DNA of 64,000 nucleotides, taken from contig CM030936.1 of NCBI GenBank assembly GCA_018136815.1, forward strand, positions 516,831-580,830, read 5' to 3'. The position numbers and the translations under genes were made by a program. Origin of the DNA: Isochrysis galbana. Taxonomy: Eukaryota; Haptophyta; Isochrysidales; Isochrysidaceae. The notes beneath the pieces are model-generated. The model saw only the letters and a list, made by a program, of their open reading frames with translations. It searched no databases and was not told the origin of the DNA. Below are positions 17,538 to 28,829 of this stretch, piece by piece; position 1 is the stretch's first letter; every line of letters starts with the position of its first letter.

Positions 17538-20307
17538 CTAGCTCACGGCCTCGACGACGGCGCGCATGCCAGTCGTGACCTTGCGGAGGTCGGCCTCGCC
17601 CATCACGTACGGAGGCATAGTGTATAGCAGCTTCCCAAATGGTCGGAGCCACACGCCGTGCCGTGCGAGCAGTGCCTGGGGGAAGGTGAGTTGCGGGTCG
17701 TCGGGGGGCTCGGCCGGACCACTGGGGGCTGGGCCAACGCCTTACCCCTCCACCTCTCGCCGGCCGTGGACGCGCGGGGGAGGTGTGACGTATGCGGCCA
17801 GCAGCGCGTCGACTCACCTGTGCGTGAGGCACGTCGACCGCCTCCCGCATCTCGACAACCCCTATGGCGCCGAGCGTCCTCACGTCGGCTACCGCGGGCG
17901 ACGCGCGGCACGGCTCAAGTTCTGCGGCGAGCTGCGCGTTGATGGCGCCGACACGATCGCGCCATGTGCCTCGCGCAACCAGATCGAGCGAGGCGGATGC
18001 GACGGCGCACGCCAGCGGGTTGGCCATGAAAGTTGGCCCGTGCATAAGGGGCACGGGCGATGCGGCCGCTGGGCCGCCGGACGCGCCGTCGGCGACGGCA
18101 CGCGTGGCGAGCGTCGCACCGAGTGTCATGTAGCCGCCAGTAAGCGCCTTACCCACGCACATGATGTCCGGGACGATGCCAGCATGCTCGCACGCAAAGA
18201 GCTCACCTACGAGCGTGGAGCAGCCGGGCGTTGCGGGGTGGGTGTGCCGAAGGAGGGGGAGGCGGGGCACTCGCGGGCATGCCCGCTCGCCTGTGCGACC
18301 GAAGCCTGTGGCGATCTCATCGAGGATGAGAAGTGCGCCCGTCTCGTCACACAGCCGTCGCACCTCGCGCAGGTAGTCGGCCGAGTAGAAGTGCATGCCG
18401 CCCGCGCCCTGCAGCGCCGAGGGGCAGGTGGGCGGTCCGCGTGCGTGTGGGTGGGGCGGCGGTCGCCGCGGGGCGGGGGTCGCCGCGGGGCGGGCGGCCT
18501 GGAGCGGCGCGCGCCTGGACGATTGGCTCGAGGATCACCGCCGCAATGTCCTCCCGGTGCGCGCGCATCATTGACTGCAGCTCCGCCAGGTCGGCGGGTT
18601 CGCATGCCTCGCCAAAGCGCGGACTTGGCAACGGTGCGAAGAGGTGCTTGGGCAGTACTGACTCGAAGAGCTTGGCATGCATCCCATTGATCGGGTCGCA
18701 AACCGACATTGCGCCAAACGTGTCGCCGTGGTAGCCACCGCGCACGGTGAGGAGTCGACCGCGCGTGCCTGCGGGCGCGCCCTGCGCGCGCCAGTATTGC
18801 AGCGCCATCTTGATAGCCACCTAGACAGGGCAGCCACGCGCGGCGTGAGGGGGGAGGGGACGGCGGCCAGAGGTAGCGGGGCCGGCGGGTCGGCACCTCG
18901 ACCGAGACGGACCCGGAGTCGGCGAGGAAGACGCGCTCGAGGCCGGCGGGCGTCATGTCGACGAGGCGATGGCCTGCGCGGGAGCCAGGCATCAGTCGGG
19001 AGGTCGCTCCCAGGGCACGTCGCGCCGATGTGCACTCACTCACGCCCGCGCAACTGCCACACCTAGGCCGACCGCCGACTCGTGGGTGATGCCACCAAAC
19101 ATGACGTGCCCCATCCGGCCGAGCTGGCGAGCGGCTGCCGTGTCGATCTCAGGCACGCCGTATCTGCGGAGCGACGGGTGCGAGGTGCGGTGCAGGCGTA
19201 GACGTGAGCGTGGGCCCTTGGCTTGGCGACAGGGAGGCGGGCAGTGGGAACTGCAGCGCACCCGTGAATGGCCGCCCACCATGATGACATGCCATCAACT
19301 AGCCGCCGACCGTCGGCAAGGGTGAGGGTGACGCCGCTCGCCGACGAGACGGGCACGCAAGGTGTCGGTTGGGTCGTCGAGGTGTACGGGTGCCAGAGCA
19401 GCCGCATGTCGTCCGCCAGGAGCGCCTCGGCCGACGGGGTGACGGCAGCCGCGGCACCAGGGCCCTGGCGCGCCGCCAGGAAGGGGCACGCGCCCTCCAC
19501 GCTAGACACGCCGACCAGCGGTTGCGCTGCGTAGTGCGTAGGCGTCGATGGGATGGCCTCAAGGATGGTGTCAAACGCAGGAAGCGCGCGCGCGAGCCAC
19601 CCGTCGAGCGGCTCGGGCATCGGCGGTGGCGCTTCCACCTGAAAGACGGGCACTCCGCCAGCCGCCCGTAGATGCTCGCGTAGCGCGTCGGCATTGCCAA
19701 GCTCTCGCGCTGCGCCGGGCTCCTCGAAGAGCACAACGCCAGCGAGCTGGTGGCCACGCGCGCGAAGCGCCTCGGCCGCACACAGTGTGGCGGAAATCCC
19801 GCCCAGCCTTGCGTCACCCACAAGGATTGCTGGCAGCGCGAGCGGCGCGTAGACGTCGCACTGCAAGGAGCCACTCGGCGAGGGGCTGGCGACGCCGCCT
19901 GCGGTCTCAACCACGATGAGTGCATCTGCGTCTGCCGTGCAATCGTGGGCGAAGTTGGCCAGCTCAGCGCGCGTTGCGCGCACCACCTGCGCGTCGTCCA
20001 CCGCTCGACCCTCCCTCGCAGCCGCCACGTGGGGCGAGACAGCCGCGTTCCATGCGAAGAGTGTTGTTGCTCGCGCGCCGGCTCGGCCGCCGTGTGTCGG
20101 CCTGAGTCCGGCGTGTGCTGCGTGGGCGGCAGGCTCGTGGTGTGCGCCAGCTAAACGGGCGACAGTCTCACCATCCGAGTCGGGCACACCCGTCTGCACC
20201 GGCTTGATGAAGAGAGAGGGAGAGAGGCGGCAGGCGGCGAGGAGACCCGAGGAGAGTAAGGTCTTTCCTACGCCAGTGCCACTACCCCACACCGCGACAA
20301 GCCGCAT
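17538..20307 (-). CDS. BIO3-BIO1: Bifunctional dethiobiotin synthetase / DAPA aminotransferase
   Basis: Seven exons on the minus strand, listed 5' to 3': 20307-19262, 19163-19063, 18973-18897, 18820-18515, 18408-18291, 18206-17818, 17675-17538. Phases agree throughout and give 724 aa. The N-terminal half is BioD: P-loop GSGTGVGKT (8-16), FIKPVQTG and [10 protein letters not shown]. From about residue 300 it is Bio[72 protein letters not shown] (D540) and the PLP lysine in [10 protein letters not shown] (K569). BioA makes 7,8-diaminopelargonate and BioD closes it to dethiobiotin. The D-A fusion order is the one known from plant and fungal BIO3-BIO1 proteins, which act in mitochondria. Introns after 18515 and 18291 start with GC, the others with GT. 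No obvious targeting peptide precedes the P-loop, so an upstream exon is possible. Confidence 0.92.
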
Positions 20308-20425
20308 GGCAGGAGGGCGAAAGGAAGGTGGGGGGGGGGAAGGGAGGGAGGAAGGGAAAGAACAGGAGAGAAGAGAGGAGAGAGAGGAGAGAAGAAGAAG
20401 GAGAAGAGAGGCGGGGCGCTATGCC
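20308..20425 (-). promoter_or_regulatory. Pyrimidine-rich leader of the biotin gene
   Basis: Read on the minus strand, the ~115 bases before the start codon are almost pure C/T (TCTTCTCTCCTCTCTCTCC, CCTTCCTCCCTCCC) and run to within a few bases of ATG. The same arrangement precedes the genes at 21601 and 33015. It is probably a core promoter or 5' untranslated tract. Confidence 0.55.
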
Positions 20426-21135
20426 CCGGCCTTCTGGTCTGTCCCTGTCAACCTGTCAAGAGATCGATCGTCGGCTTTTCTACCGAGAGGGGGGGGGGGG
20501 GGGGAGGGCTCTCAATGATCCATGTAGAGAGAGGGTACTTAGGGCGTTCACACGAAAGCCCCGTTCACACTGCACAGCCATTTTCGGCAAATTTTTGGGC
20601 GCGGAAGATCGGAGATCGAAGGATCGGAGACGAATCTTTACTTCAAGAATCGAGAAAGCATCAGTCTCAACAAAAAGTATTGGTATTTCGTACGGCATGA
20701 GGCAGCGTGCTTGCGTCACGCCTTTCTACCCGCCCAAAGCCAAAACACTGACACTAAACACTCGTTTTATCTCGTAACCCTGGCCTCTCCGGGGCTCTTG
20801 AGGGTCGTAGAGTCCTAGAAACAGTGTACTACGAACGTCGAACCATCGAAGCAGCTTGAAGTGGTCTCTCGGCGGGGGTCCCCCCTCTCGGCGGGGGTCC
20901 CCCCGTTGAGAAGTGTAGTCTTGTAAGAGGTCTTGTTGGCTAGCACCCCCAGCCACATCCACCGGACGAGCGAGCCAAGCGCCCACCGCACACACACACC
21001 CATCGCGGGGGAGGGGCTCCGTTGCCGGTTATATGGGCTACGCTCCCACTGCCCTAAGGTTATACTCGGACAACTATGGTATTTTACATGGAGCGGCAGC
21101 CTCTACATGAATGTTTTGGGATGTCCTAGGAGTAG
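20426..21135. other. Intergenic between divergent bioDA and SCP2-PX-ABC1 genes
   Basis: No gene recognised. It contains a G-run (20491-20505) and a tandem duplication of a self-complementary unit GGCGGGGGTCCCCCC at about 20872-20905. Both neighbouring genes are transcribed away from it, so their promoters should lie here or at its edges. Confidence 0.6.
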
Positions 21136-21139
21136 TATT

Positions 21140-21600
21140 ATCATTTTCTCCTCTCTCTCTCTCTCTCTCCCCCTCTCTGTCTCCCTCTCTCTCTCGTAGC
21201 TACTGACTCCCTTTCTCACCTACTCTCTCAGTCACTCTCTTGTCCTCTCGCTGTCTCACTCTTACTCTCCTCTCCTGTCTGCTCTGCTCTCTCTCTCTCG
21301 CTTCTTGCTCTCTCCCGCGCGCACTGCGCCGGGCCGCCCTTTGCCGGGGCCCTCTCTCGCCCCCTCTCTCGCCCCCTCTCTCGCCCCCTCTCTCGCCCCC
21401 TCCTCTTCCTCCCCCTCCCCCTCCCCCTCCCTCCCCCTTCCCCTCCCCTCCCCCTCCCTCTCCCTCTCCTCTCTCCTTCCTCTCCCCCTCCCTCTCCCTC
21501 TCCCTCTCCCTCTCCCTCCCCCCTCCCCACCCCCCCTGCCTCTGCCGCTACTACTGCCCCTTCCCCTGCCTCTGCCCCCCCCCCCCCCCCAACCTCTCCC
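21140..21600 (+). promoter_or_regulatory. Pyrimidine-rich leader of the SCP2-PX-ABC1 gene
   Basis: About 460 bases of CT repeats and C-runs on the coding strand (CTCTCGCCCC repeats, CCCTCTCCCT repeats, a run of C) ending at the ATG at 21601. Long frames here encode only Pro/Ser/Leu repeats and are rejected as genes. Confidence 0.55.
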
Positions 21601-24600
21601 ATGGACGGAGAGGCCGACTCCCTGGCGCAGCTCCAGTCCTTCTTTGCCTGCCTTGACGCACAGCTACGCCAACCTCTCGCAGCACTCCGTCAGCCCGTCC
21701 TGATCCGCTTCTCGCTCCACGACGACGATGCAGGGACTGGCGAGACTCAGCTCTCGTGGGAGCTACGCGCCTCGCCCGACGGAGCAGGCGGAGGTGTGAC
21801 GCCCGCACGCGTGGACACATCGCCGCTGCCGCCGCCGCACCAGCAGCAGGCGGATTGTACAGTCTGCTGCGCGCGACGTGACTTCTTACGTCTTGCCACC
21901 GGCGCGATCAAGCCAGCCACCGCGCTCATGCGCGGACTCGTTGAGATCCGAGGAGACCGTTCTGTCTTCTTATCGCTGCGTGCACCGATGGCTGCCGCCG
22001 TGAGAGAGTTTAAGGCGGCCGTGGCCTCAGCGCGTCAGCCAGCCGCGATGGCCTTTGAGTTTGTCGCCATCGGCTTCGTTGCCAGTGAAGGGCAGACCTA
22101 CGCCACGTATACGGTGAGGCTTGCCAAAGCGAGGTGACGGGGCGTGCAGTCCCGAAGGCTCGAGGAGGTTAAGAAGCCGGCATCGATCATTACGTCGCCT
22201 CCTCCACCCCTTCACATTGACACCCACCTTCATGCCACCTGTCTGCAGATCCGTGTCACGGAGTCCGATATGAGCTACACGATTGTGCGACGGTGGCGGC
22301 AGCTCAAAGCTCTTGACAAAGCGTTGAGAAAGCTAACGTCACGCACATTCATTCAGGCCTCCGCAAGGCTTCCGCCTCAAACACCTACTAGCAACCTGAA
22401 TGGTATGCATTTCGCCGAAATGGGCCGACCAGGGACGGCGCTCTACGGAGGGCCTCGGCTGCCGCAACTTCCCTCCTCGTTCTTCGCAGCCTCGCTGGAG
22501 CCCAGATTCCTGGCCGTGCGCGCAAAGTGCATGGTGGCATATCTAGAGGCTGCTGTTACGCGGTTTGGGGCTTCTGTCGCAAACGCGGCGGGGCCCCCGG
22601 AACTTTTGGATTTCCTTAGACCGAATCGGCCCACGGCTTTGCATCAGGCCGGCTTGATGGGTACCACAAGCATTGAGGCCGTCGCCACTGGCAGCGCCAC
22701 AATCGGAGAAATTACTCCTACTGTCTCGTCCGGATTATTGGCCACGCCCGCTACCGCACCCACCCACCCGCCAGCTCGAGGAGCCCCGCTAGCGACTGAT
22801 GCGTCGACCAGCGGCGCTTGCGCACCGCCAACAGCCGGAGGCACACTGCTGCCTAAAGGAGCATTGATGGGCCGATTGCTGGCCGCAGCTGCTGCCCAGC
22901 CGTGCCCTGCTGAAAGGGACGCGGCCGCATTGCGAGCACGGAGAGAGGTTAGTCACGGCGGCTGCCAGATTGATTGAGTGCCCGCTTAGTGGACGCCATG
23001 CCACCCTACCCCCTCCACAGGACCGGACACTAGCATTGCCTGACTCTTGAGCGCTCTATGCTGCAGGTCTGGTCACACCTATGCTCTCTTGAGTCGGACT
23101 TCAAACGTGCCCGTAAGCGGGTCCAACACAGCCGCCCGTTCCCGTGCTTGTTTACGACGATCCGGCTCGTCATGGTCAGCCTACTGCTAGCCATCGCCTC
23201 CGCCGCGTACGGAGCTGCCGTCGCGTCTGCATTGGCGGCGGTTAGAGAGCAGGACCACATTTTTAGCCAACAAGTCCAGGCTAGAGCGGCCATCGCCGCT
23301 GTGCGCGCAGACGCCGCGAACAGGGCAAGCAGTGCTACATCATCTCTTCTTCGCTCATCCATCAGATCCCTCGAGAATGCTCTGGACCGAGGCGGTCATA
23401 GCGAAGTGGGCGATGCAGGTGCTAGTCCTTGGGATGCCCTCGCCACTGATAGAGCAATCGCGGATGCCACGCTGGCCGCCGCGGCCGCCGCTGCAGATGC
23501 TGCCGCTGATGCCGCTGCCTCGGCTATGGTCAACTTCACCTTTGAGGCTAATCGCCACCAGGTGCCCTCCCCGGCGTCGGTAGCCGAAGGTACCACCGGC
23601 TCAAACTGCGACAGCCAGATCTGGCCGTACACTATGCTCGTCACTAGAATTGGTGAGCATATTGAGTCGTCGCCATTGTTTTGGCTGAAGCAGTGGGCGC
23701 AGGAACTTGCAATCTCCGCCCCGAAAATGCGCGAATCAACTTGGGCCGTCACATCGACCTTCGCCACGGACACCCTCCATATCATGCGCAAGACTTTGCA
23801 CCCAACCATTTTATCGGCTGCGATTCTGGACACCGCCGCTGTCTCCGCCATAGCCGACTCGGTCTTTGCAAAGGCGCGTGCCGCCACTGCCGGAATCCGG
23901 ACCATCGCCAAGGAGGCACAAGCCGCAGCGCGTGCCTCAGGGCCGCGTGCCTTCGCTCTCATAAAGGGTGTCTTCTCGAAGCGCCCTTGGCTGTACTCGA
24001 CGGTCACCTTTTGTGCACTAGTTCTCGTCATGGGCTCACACATGTTTGGAAGAGTAGTCAAGATCTGGACGATCGCCATTGTGACCATTTTCACATATTG
24101 GTTTGCGGGCAAGTTGCTGAAACGCGCACGGCGCAGAGGCCTATCGGAAGAGCAAGAGGAGCAAGCCTTGAGTTGGCTGGTGCGTGGAGCTGCCCGTTTT
24201 TGTGCTATACTTCTCGCCCTTCCACTCCCGCTTCAGTGAGGCATTCTGCTCCAACCCACCCTCTGTCCTTCCACCACCGTTCAGCATCGCCGGATTGCCC
24301 CGTGGCTCTGCCGTCATCTGGTTCATCTCCGTTCGGTGTTTGTGAAGTTTGGCCAGTACATTTCGGGAAGAACTGACATGGTGAGCGTCAACGTTTGGGA
24401 TCAAAGAGACTGAGTCCAAGCGCAGCGAAGCCATCCTTCCATCCTCCTGCGCTTGTTCTCTTTCTATGGCGTTGAATTGTGCTCGCGTTTTATATTGCCG
24501 GGATCCATGGCCTTGAATTGTGCTCGCGCTTTCCATGCTCGCCACTCCCACATCACCTAGGTGCCGCCGGAATGGGCTGCAGAGCTGTCGCTTTTGCAGG

Positions 24601-27600
24601 ACGATCTTCCGCCTTCCTCGCGTCGCCACTTGGCTCATACTGTGCAACGCGAACTGGGCTTCACGCCAAAGCGCATCTTTTCGTCGTTGGATGAGATTCC
24701 GATCGCCTCCGCATCGGTTGCTCAGGTAACCGGGCCCAGGTGTCGATGGACTGAGGTCGGGTGGAATAGGCGAGCCTTGCCGGGGATGGTGTGGGGGAGC
24801 GCCTGGCCTCGGATCGTGGGGCGGATTGGGGGCACCTTTGACCTGTGATCATTGCTAGGTGAAAGGGAGCGCATCCGCCCTCGCTCATCCAGATGGTCTC
24901 CCATGGCTGTCGGCTGCCTGTATAGGTCCACGTGGGACATCTTGCTCACAAAGGCGGCCCCATCGAGACGACGAATTGGCTCAGCTCTGCTCGGACGGTG
25001 ACTGCGCGGGGCGTGTACGCCCTTGGCAGTGGGATACCCCCCGGCAGCGCCCGTCGCGATGATCGCGCCGTGTTGAAACTGCAGCACAAGGGCGTCGACA
25101 GCCTAATGCGGAAGGATATGGTTTCGGCGCTGCGGATTGCGAGGCTCATGCGTTGGCTGGATGCCAAGTGAGTAATCGAGGCTTCCAATGGGCCCAAAAG
25201 CATACTTGCTCTTGCATGCAGGCTACACTGGTTGGATAAGTAGCCTCTCGTCCGAGCGCGTCGAGATTCCCAGTCTACTCGCTATGCTGGGCTGCACGAC
25301 CAACAACGCTAACAAGTGCGCCGTGCTCCCTCTGCCCCTTTCGCACCGTTTAGGTACGCCGCCTTCTACACGATTTTGGCTGCGTGGGAGACCGAAATGT
25401 TCAACGAACTCGACTTCACCCACGAGGCATCCAACCTACGTACGGTCGCGGCCAACCTCGCTGCCGCCAACCTGCCTGCTGCCATACCGACGCCGCTACT
25501 AGCTTCACGGCGAGTGCTGGTGATGAGTTTCGAGGAGGGCTTCAAGATCACGGATTCGCGTGCGATGGCAATTCATGGCGTCGACACCTCGGCGCTGATG
25601 GCGAGGGTGGTGGCGATATACGCGCAGGCAAGCATCGAGGGGCAGACCCACCTGGGGGAAGGGGGGGGGGGGGGCACAGCATCCGTCTCGTCGGAACGCA
25701 TTTCGCCAAACCGAGCACAACTTTCATCCTGCCCCTCTTTTTCTAGTGCATCTTTGTCGATGGGTTCTTCAACGCAGATCCACATGCCGGCAACCTGCTC
25801 GTGCGCGTTTCGGCTGACGGTGACGCCATCCCGGTCCTTCTCGACTTTGGAATGACAATCAAGCTTTCCGAAGCCCAGCGTCTAGGCTACGCAAAGCTGG
25901 TTCTCGCTGCCAACGAAATGGATGTGGCGGCTTTGAGGGTGCGTGCCAAAGCCTTGGGATGGGCAAGACGCTAAAGAAAGGCAGCCCCAAGCAGAGGACT
26001 CGTGCTACCTTGAGGAGCTTAGAACGCGTCCCGGTCAACACCTGCCAAAGGCCGTGAGCATGTCGCATTCAAGCACGACTCCACCGTCACCCCTCTTTGT
26101 TGTTCATCCATAGGCTGCGGTCGAATGTCTCGGCGTCGTCAACTCTCAATCGGCCGAGCTGCCTGAGCGAGATCTCGCGTTTTGGCGATTCTTCATGCGT
26201 GATACGGCACCGCGAGAGCAGGTGCGGCGCCGATGCCATACCAGCGATGTGCCTGCATGCGGAGAGCCCCGGTGCCGGCACCCTCTCCTCCTTTCCGCCT
26301 TACTGAGTGCTACCCATCCACCTGTCTGCCAAGGCTCGCGCAGAGGCGCAAGCATTCTTCCGCGAAAAAGGGGCCGAGCGCACCGCTGACAAAGCCGCCG
26401 GGCGCGCGCCTCGGCAAGTCGTGGAGATTCCATCAGATCTCATCTTTTTTTGGCGCGTCATTGGCCTCCTGCGTGGCCTTTGCGCCTCACTGCATGCATC
26501 AGTCCCGTTGATGAGCATTCTTGCACAGCGAGCCGCCGTCGCCGTCGCCGCGTCGATCCCACAACACCTGCACGCCATAGATTTTGCGCCGCCGGTCCAT
26601 GTGTCTGCCTCGCCCGAGATTCCCGGTGCCATCGCCTCTACGCCGCTCGCCACGAGAGAGGCCGACGTCCTTGGAATCTCCACACCTACTGGCAAACCAC
26701 CCCACAGCGCGAGTCGTCCCGCTGTCCCCGCTTGTAATCTGCAACGTACCTTGCCTGTCATTGCCTTCTCGTCTAACTCGTCTAAACTCAAGCCAACCAT
26801 TTCTCGCATTGCTTGGCGCCTACATTCTTTATGCCGCGAGCTGGTCGAAGCGGAGCAGTTGCGCGCAGGTATCTCGGTGGCTGTCTCCACTTGCGGCGAG
26901 GTTCTCACCGCCTCCGCCGGCTTCCGCGGCACTGCTGACCCACGGCCAGTCCTGCCGTCCACCCCCATGCCCCTGCTTGAGCTCTCCTCGGTGTTGCCTG
27001 CGCTCGTGCTCCATGCGCAACGCGCCAAGGGGTTGCTCGATTTCGCGGAGCACATTGGCACCATCTGGCCGGCCTTCGCTTGCCACGGCAAGGAGGTCTT
27101 CACTGTGGCCGACGCCCTGTCACGCAGGGTCGAACCCAGGCTAGATCTGTCGCCGTCGTGGTTTGCACCTCTCATCACCCTCATGGACCTGAACAATCGT
27201 TGGGCTGACTTGGCGCGAGCCAAGATGCTGCCCGATTCAATGTCCCCGGTGGCGGCATTGCAAGACGCATCGGTCTCCGCTGCGGATGGCTCTCCGAACG
27301 AGATGCCAGACGTCAAGCCACAATCCCGCACCGACATTCTCGTACATGGATGGCTCCTGTCTGCGCTCGCTGCCGCGGTTGCTGCGCGCAGTGGCGATAT
27401 GCCCGGGCGCGCGGGCGAGAGCTTCCCTGATCCAGCACTCTACTTGTCGGAGGTCCAACAGCGATTGCTCAGCCCTCTTGGCATATCCGTTGGAGTTTGG
27501 GCGGGCAACATGGCGCCAGCCGCGGCGGCTGAGGCAGCATTAGTTTCGTCTGGTTTTGGCATGCAGATGCAGAAGCTGGCGTCGTTGAATGGCGGTGGCG

Positions 27601-28488
27601 ATAGCGTAGTCCACAGCGGCGAGGATTCTTCAGGAGGGGATGTCGCTGGATCATCAGCGGCTGCTGCTTCTGCCAATCGGATGCCCGGCCCCGTGCTAGC
27701 TGACACGGGTGGTGCGATGGGGGGAGGCGTCAGCGGGCTCGCCTCCACGGTTGGCCGTGAGATGCCGATCGCGCCTGGGATAATGAATGTCCCTGCTACA
27801 CGGGCCGGGATACTCCCCGGCTTTGGCGCCTATTCAACCGCCGAGGCGTTAGCTAGGCTATTGGGAGCGGCGGCTCGGGGCGCCTTTGGCGCAAGACACG
27901 AGCTAGTGACCGATACATGGGCGATGGCCAGTACCGAGGCGTCGCAAATTTTTGGTACACGCGTGTGGGCGCTAGGGATGCAAAGATTCACGCTCCGCGC
28001 CAGCCCTTCAGCGCGGCAAGTAGGCGGCAAAGGCAGTAGCATGCTCGGAGGGCCGGGCGGCAAAGAGGATGCGATGATTGGCTTGCACTCGTCCGGCGGG
28101 TCAGTCGCGCTCTTCGATCCGCGCTCACAGGTGCGGGTTGCCCCACAAGCTAGCTTCTCGCCCTCGAAGACAGCCTCGCCGCAGCGCAAGAGCCCACGCA
28201 GCTGCATCTCGGGCGGGCGACCTCCTGGGAGAGAGCCGGTGCCAGCCCCTTGCCCCCCCGTCTGCGATTTCCTCCTCCCCATGCGAGTACACTCCATTTC
28301 ATGTCTTGTGATTCGAGCCCCGGCGTCCCTCACGCGAGCATACTTTTCTCATGGATCTGCAGGTAAGCATCGTCGTTCTCCTCAATGACATGCAGCTGTC
28401 GTTTGGAACCACACGTCGCATTCTTGCTGTTATCTGCGAGGAATTGCAACTTGGAGCGGTGGAGTTCGTCGAAGATGCTCTGTTCTAG
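21601..28488 (+). CDS. SCP2-PX-transmembrane-ABC1 kinase-beta-lactamase-like fusion protein
   Basis: Eleven exons with matching phases: 21601-22113, 22249-22947, 23067-24179, 24285-24380, 24561-24725, 24926-25167, 25354-25627, 25747-25938, 26112-26222, 26334-28130, 28363-28488; 1,775 aa. Residues ~30-135 resemble an SCP2 lipid-carrier domain (LATGAIKPATALMRGLVEIRGD). Residues ~155-310 form a PX domain with the basic motif VRRWRQLKAL, PQLPSSF and FLAVRAKCMVAYL. Hydrophobic segments lie near 441-460 and 712-755. The ABC1/ADCK kinase follows: VKFGQYISGRTD, IASASVAQVH, AVLKLQHKGV, NELDFTHEASN, GFFNADPHAGN and VLLDFGM, so the kinase core is intact. From about residue 1280 a beta-lactamase/transpeptidase-like domain follows, as in the plant ABC1 protein At5g24810 as I recall it, but the serine-lysine motif is lost (LSSVLPAL). 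The intron after 25627 starts with GC. Substrate unknown; a role in membrane lipid or quinone metabolism is inferred. The weakest junction is exon 2 to 3. Confidence 0.82.
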
Positions 28489-28829
28489 CTAGAGATGTCT
28501 CCACTGATGGATGCCGAGGGGAGTAGACGAGTGGATGCTCAGGTGCTCGGCCGGTAATATATGCGGTAGGACCGATGTGAAGCTACACGGTGAAGCGCGA
28601 ATCCTGCGACTCTTTCATAGCGGCATCGCATGGCCTAACTCACACGTTATGCGCACTAGGCCACAAGATGTGCCTTCCTTGATCATTCATTCTAACTTCT
28701 AGGTTTATCGGTTATCTATATACCACTGCGATCATAAGAGTGCTCATCTAAGGGGCACTTTCACGACTGCCCTTTCACATGCCTGTGGCGTAGTGAGTAG
28801 CGAGTGAAGGAGACAAGCGTTCAATCGCC
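28489..28829. other. Intergenic, no gene recognised
   Basis: Follows the stop of the fusion gene. Only short random frames are present. It probably contains the 3' untranslated region. Confidence 0.6.

Noticed and set aside
17566-18690. 374-codon plus-strand frame over the biotin gene
   Set aside because: It is antisense to conserved BioA exons and spans their introns.
22978-23066. Alternative acceptor CCACAG at about 23017-23022 for exon 3 of the fusion gene
   Set aside because: It leads to a stop after DRTLALPDS. The CTGCAG acceptor before 23067 keeps the frame open for 371 codons.
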